NCBI GenBank assembly: GCA_003242675.1
Contig: QGVE01000001.1
Location: 1-64,000, forward strand
Source of the DNA: Bacillota bacterium
Lineage (GTDB): Bacteria > Bacillota_E > Symbiobacteriia > Symbiobacteriales > Symbiobacteriaceae
Direction: 5' to 3'
DNA: 64,000 nt
Below are positions 27,826 to 36,800 of this stretch, one piece after another (within the stretch, counting starts at the first letter, position 1; each line of letters begins with the position of its first letter). Both the position numbers and the translations under genes were made by a program. The notes below the pieces were generated by a model. It worked only from the letters and a program-made list of their open reading frames with translations. It searched no databases and had not been told where the DNA came from.

Positions 27826-29808
27826 TCACTCCCTCGTCCGCGGCGTTTTCACCCAGGAGCTCGGCCCCTTGCCCACCGCGTCCAGCACCAGGGCGCTGAA
27901 ATAGGGCACCGGGAAGAGGAACCCGGCCAGGGGCAGGACGAGAATCTGCCCGACGGCGCCCAGCTGGCCCAGCCACATCACCGGCCGGCTGGCCGGGTCG
28001 ACGTAGCGCATGTAGCGCAGGAAGATGTAGACGGCAAACCCGATGTACATGGTGGAGATCATGTGGAGGCCGTAGCGCCACGCCGGCGGCAGGACGGTGG
28101 GGTCCACCAGCCCCAGGGCCCACAGGACCAGGACGGTAAGGGGCACGAGTGTGGCCGCCTGGTAGAACAGCCACTGCCCCTGGCCCTTGAACCAGAGCGA
28201 ACGGAGCAGGCGGCGCGCCTCCGGGGAGCCGTTCCCCTCCGCCCGGATCTTGCGCATGACCTGGATGTGGCCGCTGGCCCACCGCAGCCGCTGCCGGTAG
28301 AAGCCGATGAAGGTCGGCGGCGTCTGCTCGCTGGAAGGGTACGGCAGGTACTCGGGCCAGGTGCGCGCCTTCAGCCAGGCCCGGGTGCCGAGCTCCAGGT
28401 CCTCGGTGAGGGTGGTCGCGTCGAAGCCGCCGATCTCCAGCAGCAGCTTGGTCTCCACGAACACGTTGGTGCCGCCGACGAACGGGATGCTCCGGTACAC
28501 CACGGGCAGATGCCACTCGTGGCTGATGGCCGTGAACAGGGACGCCAGCTTGCAGAAGGCGCCCATGTCGTACCAGTTCCGGACCTGGAAGACGGGGCCC
28601 TGGAAGATGCGCGGGAGCGGAGCCCCGGTGGCGTGCGACTCCAGAACCCGGTGGGCGAGATACAGCAGGACCCGGGCGTCCGGGCGGCTCTCGGCGTCAT
28701 AGAATCCGCACCAGGTGGAGCGGCCGTCGATGAACCCCAGGGCCCAGTTCAGGGCCCGGCCCTTGGTGGAAGGGACGGGGACGCCGAGGCAGCGGCCGCC
28801 GAGCCGGCCGTCGAAATCCGCCGGCACGACGACGTGCCGCACGGCCGGCGCCCCCTTCCGCCGGCTGTATTCGGCCACCTTCCGCTCCATGATGTCCTGG
28901 GTGGTGGGGTACACCTCCCGGTACGCCTCTCCCAGGCGCGCCTCCAGCTGCGGATCGGCCGCCAGGGCCTCCAGCCGCGCGGCGACGTTCGCCGCCAGGG
29001 AGGCGGAAAGGGAGAGGATGAGCTCCCGGGTCAGGGAGTGGTGCGCCTGGGCGGCCAGGGAGGCCAGCCGCCGGCCCAGCGCGGCCCCGTCCTCGCCCCG
29101 CAGCGAGGCGAAGGCGACGGCGCACGGGATCGCCAGGGAGAGCAGGGCCGCATAGGCGCGCTGAAGCGGCTCCTGGCCCAGCCCCGGGAGCCGGTTGCGC
29201 AGCGAGCGCAGGAGCTGGTACTCCAAGCCGCGCCCGTTCTTGCGCATGAGGCGGCAGGCGGCGTCCCAGATGAGCGGGCGAAGCTGCGGCGCAGGGATGC
29301 GCTTCAGGTGCCGGAGCCCCTCGTTCGGCCCCAGGCGCCGGGAGACCTCGCCGATGCCCTCGAGGGCCAGCGCGGCCGCCAGGGCGAGGATGAGGCCGCC
29401 GGCGGGCGTCTCCGGGCCAGGGACGTCGGCCTGGCCGCGCAGCGCGCGGGCGGCCGCGGCCACGGCCGCCGCCCGGCTCTGCTCGGCGGCCTGCGCTTCC
29501 TTTTCGTCGGTCACCACCAGCACCTCATAGAGGTGCGGCGGGTAGGTGAGCGCGGCCAGGTGGTCGACCGTGCGCTCGATGACGTCGGCCTCGTTGCGGG
29601 CGGGCACGATGAGGGAGATGCGGGGCAGGGCCAGCCCGAGCGCGCGGGCGCGGGCGGTGAGGCGCTCCAGCGACAGCGCGGGGCGCCGCTTCCAGTACCG
29701 CGCCTCGGCGTAGCGCTTCCACCAGAGAAGCCGAAGGAACAGCAGGAAGAAGAAGAGGTGGAGTCCCACGGCTGTCAGATAGACCCATCCGGCTGTGTCG
29801 AGTTCCAT
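27826..29808 (-). CDS. Membrane glycosyltransferase, family 2, with a large helical insertion
   Basis: A 660-residue processive-type glycosyltransferase. One helix at 10-30 precedes the GT-A domain start VPARNEADVIERTV (68-81). Between about residues 104 and 318 there is an extra, mostly helical, Ala/Leu/Arg-rich block. The catalytic domain then resumes with STKGRALNWALGF (347-359), the metal-binding DAESRPD (371-377), TEDLELG (468-474) and QRLRW (506-510). A cluster of four to five membrane helices ends the protein. It probably polymerises or transfers a sugar at the membrane; the product is unknown. ATG 29808 is chosen because GGGAGGG lies upstream. Confidence 0.82.
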   Translation of the reverse strand: MELDTAGWVYLTAVGLHLFFFLLFLRLLWWKRYAEARYWKRRPALSLERLTARARALGLALPRISLIVPARNEADVIERTVDHLAALTYPPHLYEVLVVTDEKEAQAAEQSRAAAVAAAARALRGQADVPGPETPAGGLILALAAALALEGIGEVSRRLGPNEGLRHLKRIPAPQLRPLIWDAACRLMRKNGRGLEYQLLRSLRNRLPGLGQEPLQRAYAALLSLAIPCAVAFASLRGEDGAALGRRLASLAAQAHHSLTRELILSLSASLAANVAARLEALAADPQLEARLGEAYREVYPTTQDIMERKVAEYSRRKGAPAVRHVVVPADFDGRLGGRCLGVPVPSTKGRALNWALGFIDGRSTWCGFYDAESRPDARVLLYLAHRVLESHATGAPLPRIFQGPVFQVRNWYDMGAFCKLASLFTAISHEWHLPVVYRSIPFVGGTNVFVETKLLLEIGGFDATTLTEDLELGTRAWLKARTWPEYLPYPSSEQTPPTFIGFYRQRLRWASGHIQVMRKIRAEGNGSPEARRLLRSLWFKGQGQWLFYQAATLVPLTVLVLWALGLVDPTVLPPAWRYGLHMISTMYIGFAVYIFLRYMRYVDPASRPVMWLGQLGAVGQILVLPLAGFLFPVPYFSALVLDAVGKGPSSWVKTPRTRE

Positions 29809-30005
29809 TGCGAGGGGCCCTCCCACAGGGATGATGACAGCCATAGGTTGGCAGAACCCTGTGGCGATTATGCCCCGAAAGGCCGGCCGCGCGCCGGCGG
29901 GTTCTGTATAGCATGGCCGGGCCCGGCCAAAGCTAACGATGTGAATGTGGAAGGCCCGCCAGTTTCTGCTGGGGGCGCGTCCGGTATCGGAGGGGTCGCC
30001 CTGTG

Positions 30006-30644
30006 ATGCCCGTGGGTCCCATCCTCATCGTCGTGCTCGCGGTCCTGGCGGCCGCGGGGTTTCTGAAAGGCCCGCTGCGCCGCATCGGGCTCAGCGAGCG
30101 CGCGGCGCTCCTGATCCTCGCCGTGATGCTCGCGGGCTCGGCCGTCGAGCTTCCCCTGGCGCCGCGGCTCACGCTCAACCTGGGCGCCGGCCTCGTGCCG
30201 CTGGTCCTGTCGCTCTATCTGCTGCGGGGCGTGCGCCGCTGGTGGGAGCCGGTGGCGGCGGTCGGAGGGGCAGCCACCGGGGCGGCCTCCCTCGCCCTGA
30301 TCAGCCTCTACTTCCCGCCGGGGCTCGCGACGGAACTGAATCTCTTCTATTTGGATGCGCAGTACCTCTACGCGGCGGTCGCGGGCACCCTGGGCTGCGT
30401 GATCGGCTACACACGGCCGGCGTCCTTCGCCGCGGCGGTGTGGGGGTCGCTGGCCGCCGACGTGTACCATTACCTGCGCCACAGCGCGGCCGGCCATGCC
30501 GACATCGTCCACCGGATGGGAGGCGGGGGATTCCACGGCACGGCGCTGGTGGCCGGAGTCCTCGCCCTGGCCTTGAGCGAGCTCTTGCAGCTGGGCCTCC
30601 CCGAGCGCCGGACCGCCGCACCGCCCCATCTGCCGACGTCTTGA
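30006..30644 (+). CDS. DUF1614-like membrane protein
   Basis: A 212-residue protein with about six membrane helices. The patterns LNLGAGLVPLVLSLYLL and MGGGGFHGTALVAGVLAL resemble the DUF1614 family, whose function is unknown. The start is ATG 30006 (GTG 30003 possible), with GGAGGGG at suitable distance. It lies just before der, with a gap of 57 bases. Confidence 0.6.
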   Translation: MPVGPILIVVLAVLAAAGFLKGPLRRIGLSERAALLILAVMLAGSAVELPLAPRLTLNLGAGLVPLVLSLYLLRGVRRWWEPVAAVGGAATGAASLALISLYFPPGLATELNLFYLDAQYLYAAVAGTLGCVIGYTRPASFAAAVWGSLAADVYHYLRHSAAGHADIVHRMGGGGFHGTALVAGVLALALSELLQLGLPERRTAAPPHLPTS

Positions 30645-30701
30645 CCGCCGGTGGCCCATCCTGGATAATGTCCAGGATGGGAGAGACAGGAGGAAACTGC
30701 C

Positions 30702-32117
30702 ATGAAGCCGATCGTAGCCATCGTCGGCCGGCCCAACGTCGGCAAATCGACCCTCTTCAACCGGCTCACGCAGAGCCGCCGCGCCATCGTGGAGGACGAG
30801 CCCGGGGTGACCCGGGACCGGATCTACGCGGACACCGAATGGAACGGGCGCACCCTGACCCTGGTGGATACGGGCGGCATTCAGCTGGACAAGGAAGGCG
30901 ACACGATCGAGGCGCACGTCACGCGCCAGGCCGAGCTCGCCATCCGCGAGGCGGATGTGATCATCTTCGTCGTGGACGTGACAACGGGCGTGACCCCGCG
31001 GGACCAGGAGGTCGCCGATCTCCTCCGGCGGCAGCGCAAGCCGGTCATCGTCGCCGTGAACAAGGTGGAGAACCTGAAGCGGGAGGACGAGGCGCTGGAG
31101 TTCTGGTCGCTGGGCCTGGACCCCGTGATCACCATCTCCGCGGAGCACGGGCTGGGCACGGGGGAACTCCTGGACGCGGTCGTCGCGGCCCTGCCGGATC
31201 TTCCCGAACCGGAGCCGGAGGAGGACGGCCCGATCCGCGTGGCCGTCATCGGCCGCCCCAACGTCGGCAAGTCCTCTCTGGTCAACGCCATCCTGGGCGA
31301 GGACCGGGTGATCGTCTCGGACGTCCCCGGCACGACGCGGGATGCCATCGACGTGCTGGTCGAGCGGGGGGAGGACAAGTTCCTCCTCATCGACACCGCC
31401 GGAATGCGCCGCCGCTCCAAGGTGGAGCAGCCGGTGGAGCGGTATTCGGTGATGCGGGCCCTGCGGGCCGTCGAGCGGGCGCAGGTGGTGCTGATCGTCA
31501 TCGACGCCCAGGAGGGCGTGACGGAGCAGGACCAGCGCATCGCCGGGTACGCCCACGAGAGCGGCAAGGCCTCCATCGTCGTCGTCAACAAGTGGGACCT
31601 GGTCGAGAAGGACGACCGGACCATGGCGGTGATGACGGAGGCCATCCGGATGCGGCTCTCCTTCATGGATTACGCGATGATCCACTTCGTCTCGGCCAAG
31701 ACGCGCGCCCGGGTGCACCGGCTCCTGCCCCTGATCAAGGAGGCGGCGGCCAACCACGCGCGGCGGATTCCGACCCGCGAGCTCAACGACCTCATCCGCG
31801 AGGCGGTCGCCCTGAACCCGCCGCCGGCGGACAAGGGGCGCCGGCTGAAGATCTTCTACGCCACGCAGCCGCATGTGAGCCCGCCCGGGTTCGTCTTCTT
31901 CGTCAACGACAGCGAGCTGGTCCATTTCTCGTACCAGCGCTACCTGGAAAACAAGCTCCGCCAGACCTACGCGTTCGAGGGGACGCCGATCAACTTCTAC
32001 TTCCGCACCCGGGAGAGCCTGAAGCCGGGGGAGCGGCCCGTGCGGGTGCGGCGGGTGCTCGCGGGCGGCGAAACCCGCGCGATCCGCAGGGCTGCCCGGA
32101 AGCGCTCCACCGAGTGA
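30702..32117 (+). CDS. der: Ribosome biogenesis GTPase Der (EngA)
   Basis: An essential double-GTPase that helps assemble the 50S subunit. The 471-residue protein has two G domains, each with GRPNVGKS(T/S), DTGG or DTAGM, and NK(V/W)D-type motifs. The first carries a variant NKVEN in place of NKxD. A C-terminal KH-like domain follows, with the tail FEGTPINFYFR. It starts at ATG with AGGAGG upstream. The order der-plsY-gpsA-spoIVA is typical of Firmicutes. Confidence 0.97.
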   Translation: MKPIVAIVGRPNVGKSTLFNRLTQSRRAIVEDEPGVTRDRIYADTEWNGRTLTLVDTGGIQLDKEGDTIEAHVTRQAELAIREADVIIFVVDVTTGVTPRDQEVADLLRRQRKPVIVAVNKVENLKREDEALEFWSLGLDPVITISAEHGLGTGELLDAVVAALPDLPEPEPEEDGPIRVAVIGRPNVGKSSLVNAILGEDRVIVSDVPGTTRDAIDVLVERGEDKFLLIDTAGMRRRSKVEQPVERYSVMRALRAVERAQVVLIVIDAQEGVTEQDQRIAGYAHESGKASIVVVNKWDLVEKDDRTMAVMTEAIRMRLSFMDYAMIHFVSAKTRARVHRLLPLIKEAAANHARRIPTRELNDLIREAVALNPPPADKGRRLKIFYATQPHVSPPGFVFFVNDSELVHFSYQRYLENKLRQTYAFEGTPINFYFRTRESLKPGERPVRVRRVLAGGETRAIRRAARKRSTE

Positions 32118-32243
32118 ACCGGGGGCTGCGGCCGGATATAGAACCTCGTCTTATGACCAGGAATAACCCCACGGACGACGAATAACTGATCGCAGACCCG
32201 TGAGCGCAGACCCGCTCGGGGGATGTGAAGGAGGAGGCGGGCC

Positions 32244-32843
32244 GTGGCGGAGCTGGTGAGCGTCGCAATCGTGGGCTATTTGCTGGGGTCGATCCCCGTC
32301 GGCTACTTGATGGGGAGGCTGCGGGGCATCGATGTGCGCCGCTACGGCAGCGGCGCGACGGGCGGCACCAACGTGCTCCGGACGCTGGGCCCCTGGGCCG
32401 CGCTGGTCACCGTGCTGGGCGACATCGGGAAGGGGCTCCTGGCGGCTTACCTGGGCGAGCGCCTGGCTGGCGAATGGGGGTTCGTCGCGGCCGGGCTGCT
32501 GGCGTCGCTGGGCCATTCCTTCCCGGTGTGGCTGGGATTCCGGGGCGGCAAGAGCGTGGCGACCAGCGGGGGCGTCATGCTCCTGCACTATCCGCTGTCC
32601 GTGCTGATCGGCATCCTGGCCGGCGCCCTGGCGGTCGTGCCGACGCGCTGGGTGTCGCTGGGGTCCCTCACCGCGACGCTGGTGGTCGTCCTGCAGCTGT
32701 TCCTCCTCGACGTGCCCGTGTCGCACCGGCTCCTGGCCGTGGCCCTCGGCGTCGTGATCTACGTCCGCCACTGGGAGAACATGAAGCGCATCGCGGCCGG
32801 GACCGAGAACCGCCTCGGCATGAAGGCGCGGCCGCGCGCGTAG
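32244..32843 (+). CDS. plsY: Acyl-phosphate:glycerol-3-phosphate acyltransferase
   Basis: Transfers an acyl group from acyl-phosphate to glycerol 3-phosphate in the first step of phospholipid synthesis. The 199-residue membrane protein has the three conserved loops: GSIPVGYLMGR near the N-terminus, GSGATGGTNVLR and RGGKSVATSGG. It starts at GTG with GGAGGCGGG upstream. It is followed after 28 bases by gpsA, which makes its substrate. Confidence 0.94.
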   Translation: MAELVSVAIVGYLLGSIPVGYLMGRLRGIDVRRYGSGATGGTNVLRTLGPWAALVTVLGDIGKGLLAAYLGERLAGEWGFVAAGLLASLGHSFPVWLGFRGGKSVATSGGVMLLHYPLSVLIGILAGALAVVPTRWVSLGSLTATLVVVLQLFLLDVPVSHRLLAVALGVVIYVRHWENMKRIAAGTENRLGMKARPRA

Positions 32844-32871
32844 CGGCAGCGGCGGAGGGGGCGGAGGGTTC

Positions 32872-33900
32872 ATGGAGATCGCCATCCTTCCTGCCGGCGT
32901 GTGGGGAACGGCCCTGGCCGTGCCCGCGTCCGCGGCGGGCAACCGCGTCCGGCTCTGGCGCCGCACGCCCGGGTGGAGCGCAGGCTGGGACCGGGGGCAC
33001 CCGGCGCTGCCGGGGCTCCGGCTGCCGGACGCCGTCGCGGCCTGCGACAGCCCGGCGGATGCGGTCTCCGGTGCCGACCTGGTGATCCTGAGCCCGGCCA
33101 GCGCCGGGCTGCGGGCGGTTTGCCGGCTGGTGCGGCCGCACCTGCGCCCGGATGCCGTGATCGTCACGGTCACGAAGTCCATCGAGCCGGAGACCCACCT
33201 GCTCGTTCACCAGGTGGTGGGGGAGGAGCTCCCGGAACACCGGGAGCGGATCGTCGCCCTCTCCGGCCCCAACTTCGCGCACGAGGTGGCCGCCGGCCTG
33301 CCCACCGGGGCCGTGGCCGCCTGCCCCGACCTCACGCTGGCCGACCAGGTGCAGGCGGCGCTGATGACCGACCGATTCCGGATCTACACGAACCCGGACC
33401 TGGTCGGGGTAGAGCTGGCCGCCGCCTTGAAGAACGTCATCGCCCTCGGGGTGGGGATCTCCGATGGGCTCGGGATGGGCGACAACGCCCGGGCCGCGCT
33501 GATCACCCGCGGCCTGGTGGAGATGGCCCGCCTGGGCCGGGCCATGGGGGCGAACCCCCTGACCTTCGCCGGCCTGGCCGGGCTGGGCGACCTGGTGCTC
33601 TCCTGCACGGGCGACAGCTCCCGCAACCGGCGGGCCGGGCTGGCGATCGGGCGCGGGCAGAGCGCCGCCGAATTCCTGGCCGAGACCGGCCTCACGGTCG
33701 AGGGCATCCCCACCACCCGGGCGGCCTGGCAGCTCGCCCGGCGGCTGGGGGTGCGGATGCCGATCACGGAGGCGATCTACCAGGTGCTGTATGAGGGGCT
33801 CGCGCCCCTCACGGCCATGGAGCGGCTGATGGCCCGCCCGCGGGCGCACGAACTGGAGGAGGTCGCCGAGGCGGACCTGGGCCCGCCGAAGGCCAGGTGA
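32872..33900 (+). CDS. gpsA: Glycerol-3-phosphate dehydrogenase [NAD(P)+]
   Basis: Reduces dihydroxyacetone phosphate to glycerol 3-phosphate for phospholipids. The 342-residue protein has the catalytic block ALKNVIALGVGISDGLGMGDNARAALITRG with its Lys, the LSGPNFAHEVA motif and the GLGDLVLSCTGDSSRNR segment. The N-terminal coenzyme loop is unusual: it reads PAGVWGTALA where GAGSWGTALA is normal, so the first Gly of the GxGxxG motif is Pro. It is followed by a terminator. Confidence 0.93.
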   Translation: MEIAILPAGVWGTALAVPASAAGNRVRLWRRTPGWSAGWDRGHPALPGLRLPDAVAACDSPADAVSGADLVILSPASAGLRAVCRLVRPHLRPDAVIVTVTKSIEPETHLLVHQVVGEELPEHRERIVALSGPNFAHEVAAGLPTGAVAACPDLTLADQVQAALMTDRFRIYTNPDLVGVELAAALKNVIALGVGISDGLGMGDNARAALITRGLVEMARLGRAMGANPLTFAGLAGLGDLVLSCTGDSSRNRRAGLAIGRGQSAAEFLAETGLTVEGIPTTRAAWQLARRLGVRMPITEAIYQVLYEGLAPLTAMERLMARPRAHELEEVAEADLGPPKAR

Positions 33901-33915
33901 AGGGGAAGGAGAAGA

Positions 33916-33953
33916 AGGCCTGCCGCAGGGGTTTCCCTGCAGCAGGCCTCTTT
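33916..33953 (+). terminator. Intrinsic terminator after gpsA
   Basis: AGGCCTGC (33916-33923) pairs with GCAGGCCT (33942-33949), with an inner stem GCAGGG/CCCTGC and one C-A mismatch, followed by CTTTC. It lies 15 bases after the stop. Confidence 0.7.
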
Positions 33954-34095
33954 CGCGCCCGCCCCCTGCTCCCTCCCGGGGCTTTGCCGCGCACCGGGCC
34001 CGCCGTCCCGCGGCTCTGCCGCGCCCGCGCCGATCACCCTGCCCGGGCCGGCGGCGTACGATGCCCTCAGACGTCTCCGAGGGGGTGCGCCGGAA

Positions 34096-34746
34096 TTGGA
34101 TTCCGTCTCATTGATGCTCCTGGCCGCCGCGCTCAGCCTCGACGCCCTGGTGGCGGGCGTGCTTTACGGCCTCAGGGGGATCCGGGTTCCGCCGGGCGCG
34201 GCCGCGATCGTCAGCCTGGCGACGGCCTTGCTCCTGGGGGCCGCGATGGGAGCGGGGCGGGTCCTGGGGACGCGGCTCCCGCCCGCGGCCGCCGAGCGGG
34301 CCGGCGCGGCGATTCTGGTCCTTACGGGCGCCTGGATCACGGTCCAGACGCTCCGATCGCGCCCGGCTGCCAAGGCCCGCGCGGCCAAGGCCAGACCCTT
34401 GCACAAGGTGTGGCAGCTGCGGCTGGGCTCCGTGGGGATTGTGGTGGAGATCCTGCGGGAGCCGTCGGCAGCGGACCTGGACCGCTCCGGCCACATCAAC
34501 CCCGCGGAGGCGGTGCTGCTGGGCGTGGCCCTCGCCCTGGATTCGGTCGCGGCGGGCCTCGGCGCGGCGATGACCGGCTTCTCACCGCTCGGCCTGCCCC
34601 TGGCCGCCGGGGCGGCCTCCTTCGTGCTGCTGTGCGCCGGATCCCGGCTCTTCGGCCGGCTGCCGCTCATGCGCAGCGGCCGGTGGGCTGCGCTGCACGG
34701 CGTGGTGCTGACCCTGCTGGGCCTGTACCGGATGATCCGATGGTAG
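34096..34746 (+). CDS. ytaF: Sporulation membrane protein YtaF-like (MntP/DUF204 fold)
   Basis: A 216-residue protein with six membrane helices in two repeats, each starting with LSLDAL or ALDSVAAG, as in MntP-type proteins. The central segment IVVEILREPSAADLDRSGHINPAEA is typical of YtaF, a sporulation-linked member. It starts at TTG with GAGGGGGTG upstream and lies directly before spoIVA, which fits a role in spore formation. The transported ion, if any, is unknown. Confidence 0.82.
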   Translation: MDSVSLMLLAAALSLDALVAGVLYGLRGIRVPPGAAAIVSLATALLLGAAMGAGRVLGTRLPPAAAERAGAAILVLTGAWITVQTLRSRPAAKARAAKARPLHKVWQLRLGSVGIVVEILREPSAADLDRSGHINPAEAVLLGVALALDSVAAGLGAAMTGFSPLGLPLAAGAASFVLLCAGSRLFGRLPLMRSGRWAALHGVVLTLLGLYRMIRW

Positions 34747-34873
34747 ACATACCCTCCCCGGGCCGCTCATAGCAATAGCGGTAGGACACGGGACCCGAGC
34801 CACATTCTGAATTACGAATGCCGCGGCGGGGTGCGGCCGCTGGCGTCGCGGCTACCTTAGGGAGGGTGCTGGA

Positions 34874-36355
34874 GTGGAGAGGATTGACATCTTTGAGGAC
34901 GTCGCGAGGCGGACCGGAGGGGACGTGTACATCGGTGTGGTGGGCCCGGTCCGGACCGGAAAGTCCACCTTGATCCGCCGTTTCGCCGAGCAGATCATCC
35001 TGCCCAACATCGCGGATGAGTACCTGCAGGCCCGCATCCGCGACGAGCTGCCGCAGTCCGGGAACGGCCGGACCATCATGACGGTGGAGCCCAAGTTCGT
35101 GCCTGACGAAGCGGTCGAGATCACCCTCCGCGAAGGGCTCACCGTGCGGGTGCGGCTGGTCGATTCGGTGGGCTATGCGGTGGAAGGCGCGCTGGGGTAC
35201 CTGCAGGAGGACGGCTCGCCCCGCATGGTGCGCACGCCCTGGTTCGAAGAGGAGATCCCGTTCCACGACGCCGCCGAGATCGGCACCCGCAAGGTCATCG
35301 CCGAGCACTCGACGATCGGCCTTTTGGTGACGACCGACGGGACCATCACCGACCTGGCCCGGGGCAAGTACCTGGAGGCCGAGGAGCGCGTCGTGGCCGA
35401 ACTGCAGGCGCTGGGCAAGCCGTTCGTGGTCGTCCTGAACACCACCCGGCCCTACGCCCAGGAGACGATGGAGCTGGCCGGCGAGCTGGAGGTCAAGTAC
35501 AACGCGCCGGTCATCCCGGTCGACGCCAGCGAGCTGACCCAGGACGACATCCACCTGATCCTGGAGCAGGCCTTGTTCGAGTTCCCGGTGCGGGAGGCCC
35601 ACATCGCCCTGCCCCGCTGGGTGGAGGAGCTGGACAGCACGCACCCCGTGCGCGCCCAGTTCGAGGAGGCGATCGCGGTGGCGCTGCAGGGCATCCAGAA
35701 GATCCGCGACGTGGACGCCGCCGTCGAGCGGCTCAGCTCCTACGAGTTCATGGCCGCGGTCAACCTGCAGTCCATCGACATGGGCGCCGGCGTCGCCCAC
35801 GTGCAGACCGAGGCGCGGGACGACCTGTACTACCAGGTGCTCGAGGAGATCACCGGCGTCCCGCTCGAGGGGAAGCACACCATGGTCCGGCTCCTCCGGG
35901 AGTACACCCAGGCGAAGCGGGAGTACGACAAGATCAAGGATGCGCTGGAGGACGTGAAGGCCACGGGCTACGGCGTCGTGACGCCGGCCATCGAAGACAT
36001 CACCTTCGAGGAGCCCGAGCTGGTGCGGCAGGGCATCATGTACGGCGTCAAGCTCCAGGCCACGGCGCCGAGCCTGCACTTCATCCGGGCCGACATCTCG
36101 GCCGAGGTGACGCCGATCATCGGCACGGCGAAGCAGGGCGAGGAGCTGGTGCACTACCTGCTCGAGCGGTTCGAGGACGACCCGAGGCAGCTCTGGGAGT
36201 TCGACATCTTCGGCAAGTCGCTCCACGAGCTGGTGCAGGAGGGCATCCGGGCCAAGCTGCACCGCATGCCCGAGGACGCCCAGGTCAAGCTGCAGGAGAC
36301 GCTCAGCCGGATCATCAACGAGGGCTCCACCGGGCTGATCTGCATCATCATCTGA
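34874..36355 (+). CDS. spoIVA: Stage IV sporulation protein A (spore coat base ATPase)
   Basis: An ATPase that polymerises on the forespore surface and forms the base for the spore coat. The 493-residue protein is close to the usual length (492 in B. subtilis). It begins ERIDIFEDVARRTGGDVYIGVVGPVRTGKST with the Walker A near residues 23-31 and ends in the conserved LICIII tail. GTG 34874 is preceded by GGGAGGG. A CATACCCT element at 34748-34755 resembles a sigma-E -10 box, but I see no convincing -35 box. It marks this organism as an endospore former. Confidence 0.97.
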   Translation: MERIDIFEDVARRTGGDVYIGVVGPVRTGKSTLIRRFAEQIILPNIADEYLQARIRDELPQSGNGRTIMTVEPKFVPDEAVEITLREGLTVRVRLVDSVGYAVEGALGYLQEDGSPRMVRTPWFEEEIPFHDAAEIGTRKVIAEHSTIGLLVTTDGTITDLARGKYLEAEERVVAELQALGKPFVVVLNTTRPYAQETMELAGELEVKYNAPVIPVDASELTQDDIHLILEQALFEFPVREAHIALPRWVEELDSTHPVRAQFEEAIAVALQGIQKIRDVDAAVERLSSYEFMAAVNLQSIDMGAGVAHVQTEARDDLYYQVLEEITGVPLEGKHTMVRLLREYTQAKREYDKIKDALEDVKATGYGVVTPAIEDITFEEPELVRQGIMYGVKLQATAPSLHFIRADISAEVTPIIGTAKQGEELVHYLLERFEDDPRQLWEFDIFGKSLHELVQEGIRAKLHRMPEDAQVKLQETLSRIINEGSTGLICIII

Positions 36356-36361
36356 CGGCAC

Positions 36362-36382
36362 GAGGGGGGCATTGCCCCCCTC
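36362..36382. terminator. Two-way terminator between spoIVA and the DUF2249 gene
   Basis: A nine-bp stem, GAGGGGGGC (36362-36370) with GCCCCCCTC (36374-36382), loop ATT, lies between two convergent stops. Confidence 0.65.
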
Positions 36383-36386
36383 TCGC

Positions 36387-36614
36387 TCACTTCTTGGTGA
36401 TCCGGACCTTCCAGACCTCCGGTCCCTGCTCCTCGTACTCCCAATCGAACTGGCCGGCCAGCTCGGCGGCGAACTGGTAGTACAGCGGCTTCGGATCGTG
36501 GTCGTTGATGAGCCGCATCGCCTCGCCGGGGGCCAGGGACTCGAACGTCTCGAAGATCAGCGGGTGCCGCCGGAAAGGCGGGATGGTCCGCACGTCCAGT
36601 TCCTTCACCGTCAT
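36387..36614 (-). CDS. DUF2249 domain protein
   Basis: A 75-residue single-domain protein with the DUF2249 pattern: ELDVRTIPPFRRHPLIFETFESLAPGEAMRLINDHDPKPLYYQF. The fold is related to TusA. Family members are often found in anaerobes or near nitrogen oxide and respiratory genes; their function is unsettled. The ATG has AAGGGGGTG upstream. A GTGAT-N9-ATCAC dyad lies about 60-80 bases upstream and may be a regulator site. Confidence 0.85.
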   Translation of the reverse strand: MTVKELDVRTIPPFRRHPLIFETFESLAPGEAMRLINDHDPKPLYYQFAAELAGQFDWEYEEQGPEVWKVRITKK

Positions 36615-36674
36615 GGGGCTGCACCCCCTTTGTCCCGTCGTTGTCTCCTCTCATGGTACCTATGATGCCGCGGT

Positions 36675-36693
36675 GTGATGTGACGCCCATCAC
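36675..36693. promoter_or_regulatory. GTGAT-N9-ATCAC dyad, possible CRP/FNR-like operator
   Basis: A five-base inverted repeat with a nine-base spacer lies upstream of the leftward DUF2249 gene and before the rightward metX promoter. The half sites resemble CRP/FNR-type sites, but the spacing is not the standard one. Confidence 0.35.
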
Positions 36694-36709
36694 TTCCCAT
36701 AGAGAAATA

Positions 36710-36739
36710 TTGACAGGGGCCGCAGGCCCGTGGTAGTAT
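36710..36739 (+). promoter_or_regulatory. Sigma-A promoter for the metX transcript
   Basis: TTGACA (36710-36715) and TAGTAT (36734-36739) with an 18-base spacer, about 60 bases before the SAM riboswitch aptamer. Confidence 0.6.
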
Positions 36740-36800
36740 CGGTGCCAAACCTGCGACAACTGCATAGGGATACTCCCTTCGGGCTGCACGGCCCGGCGGG

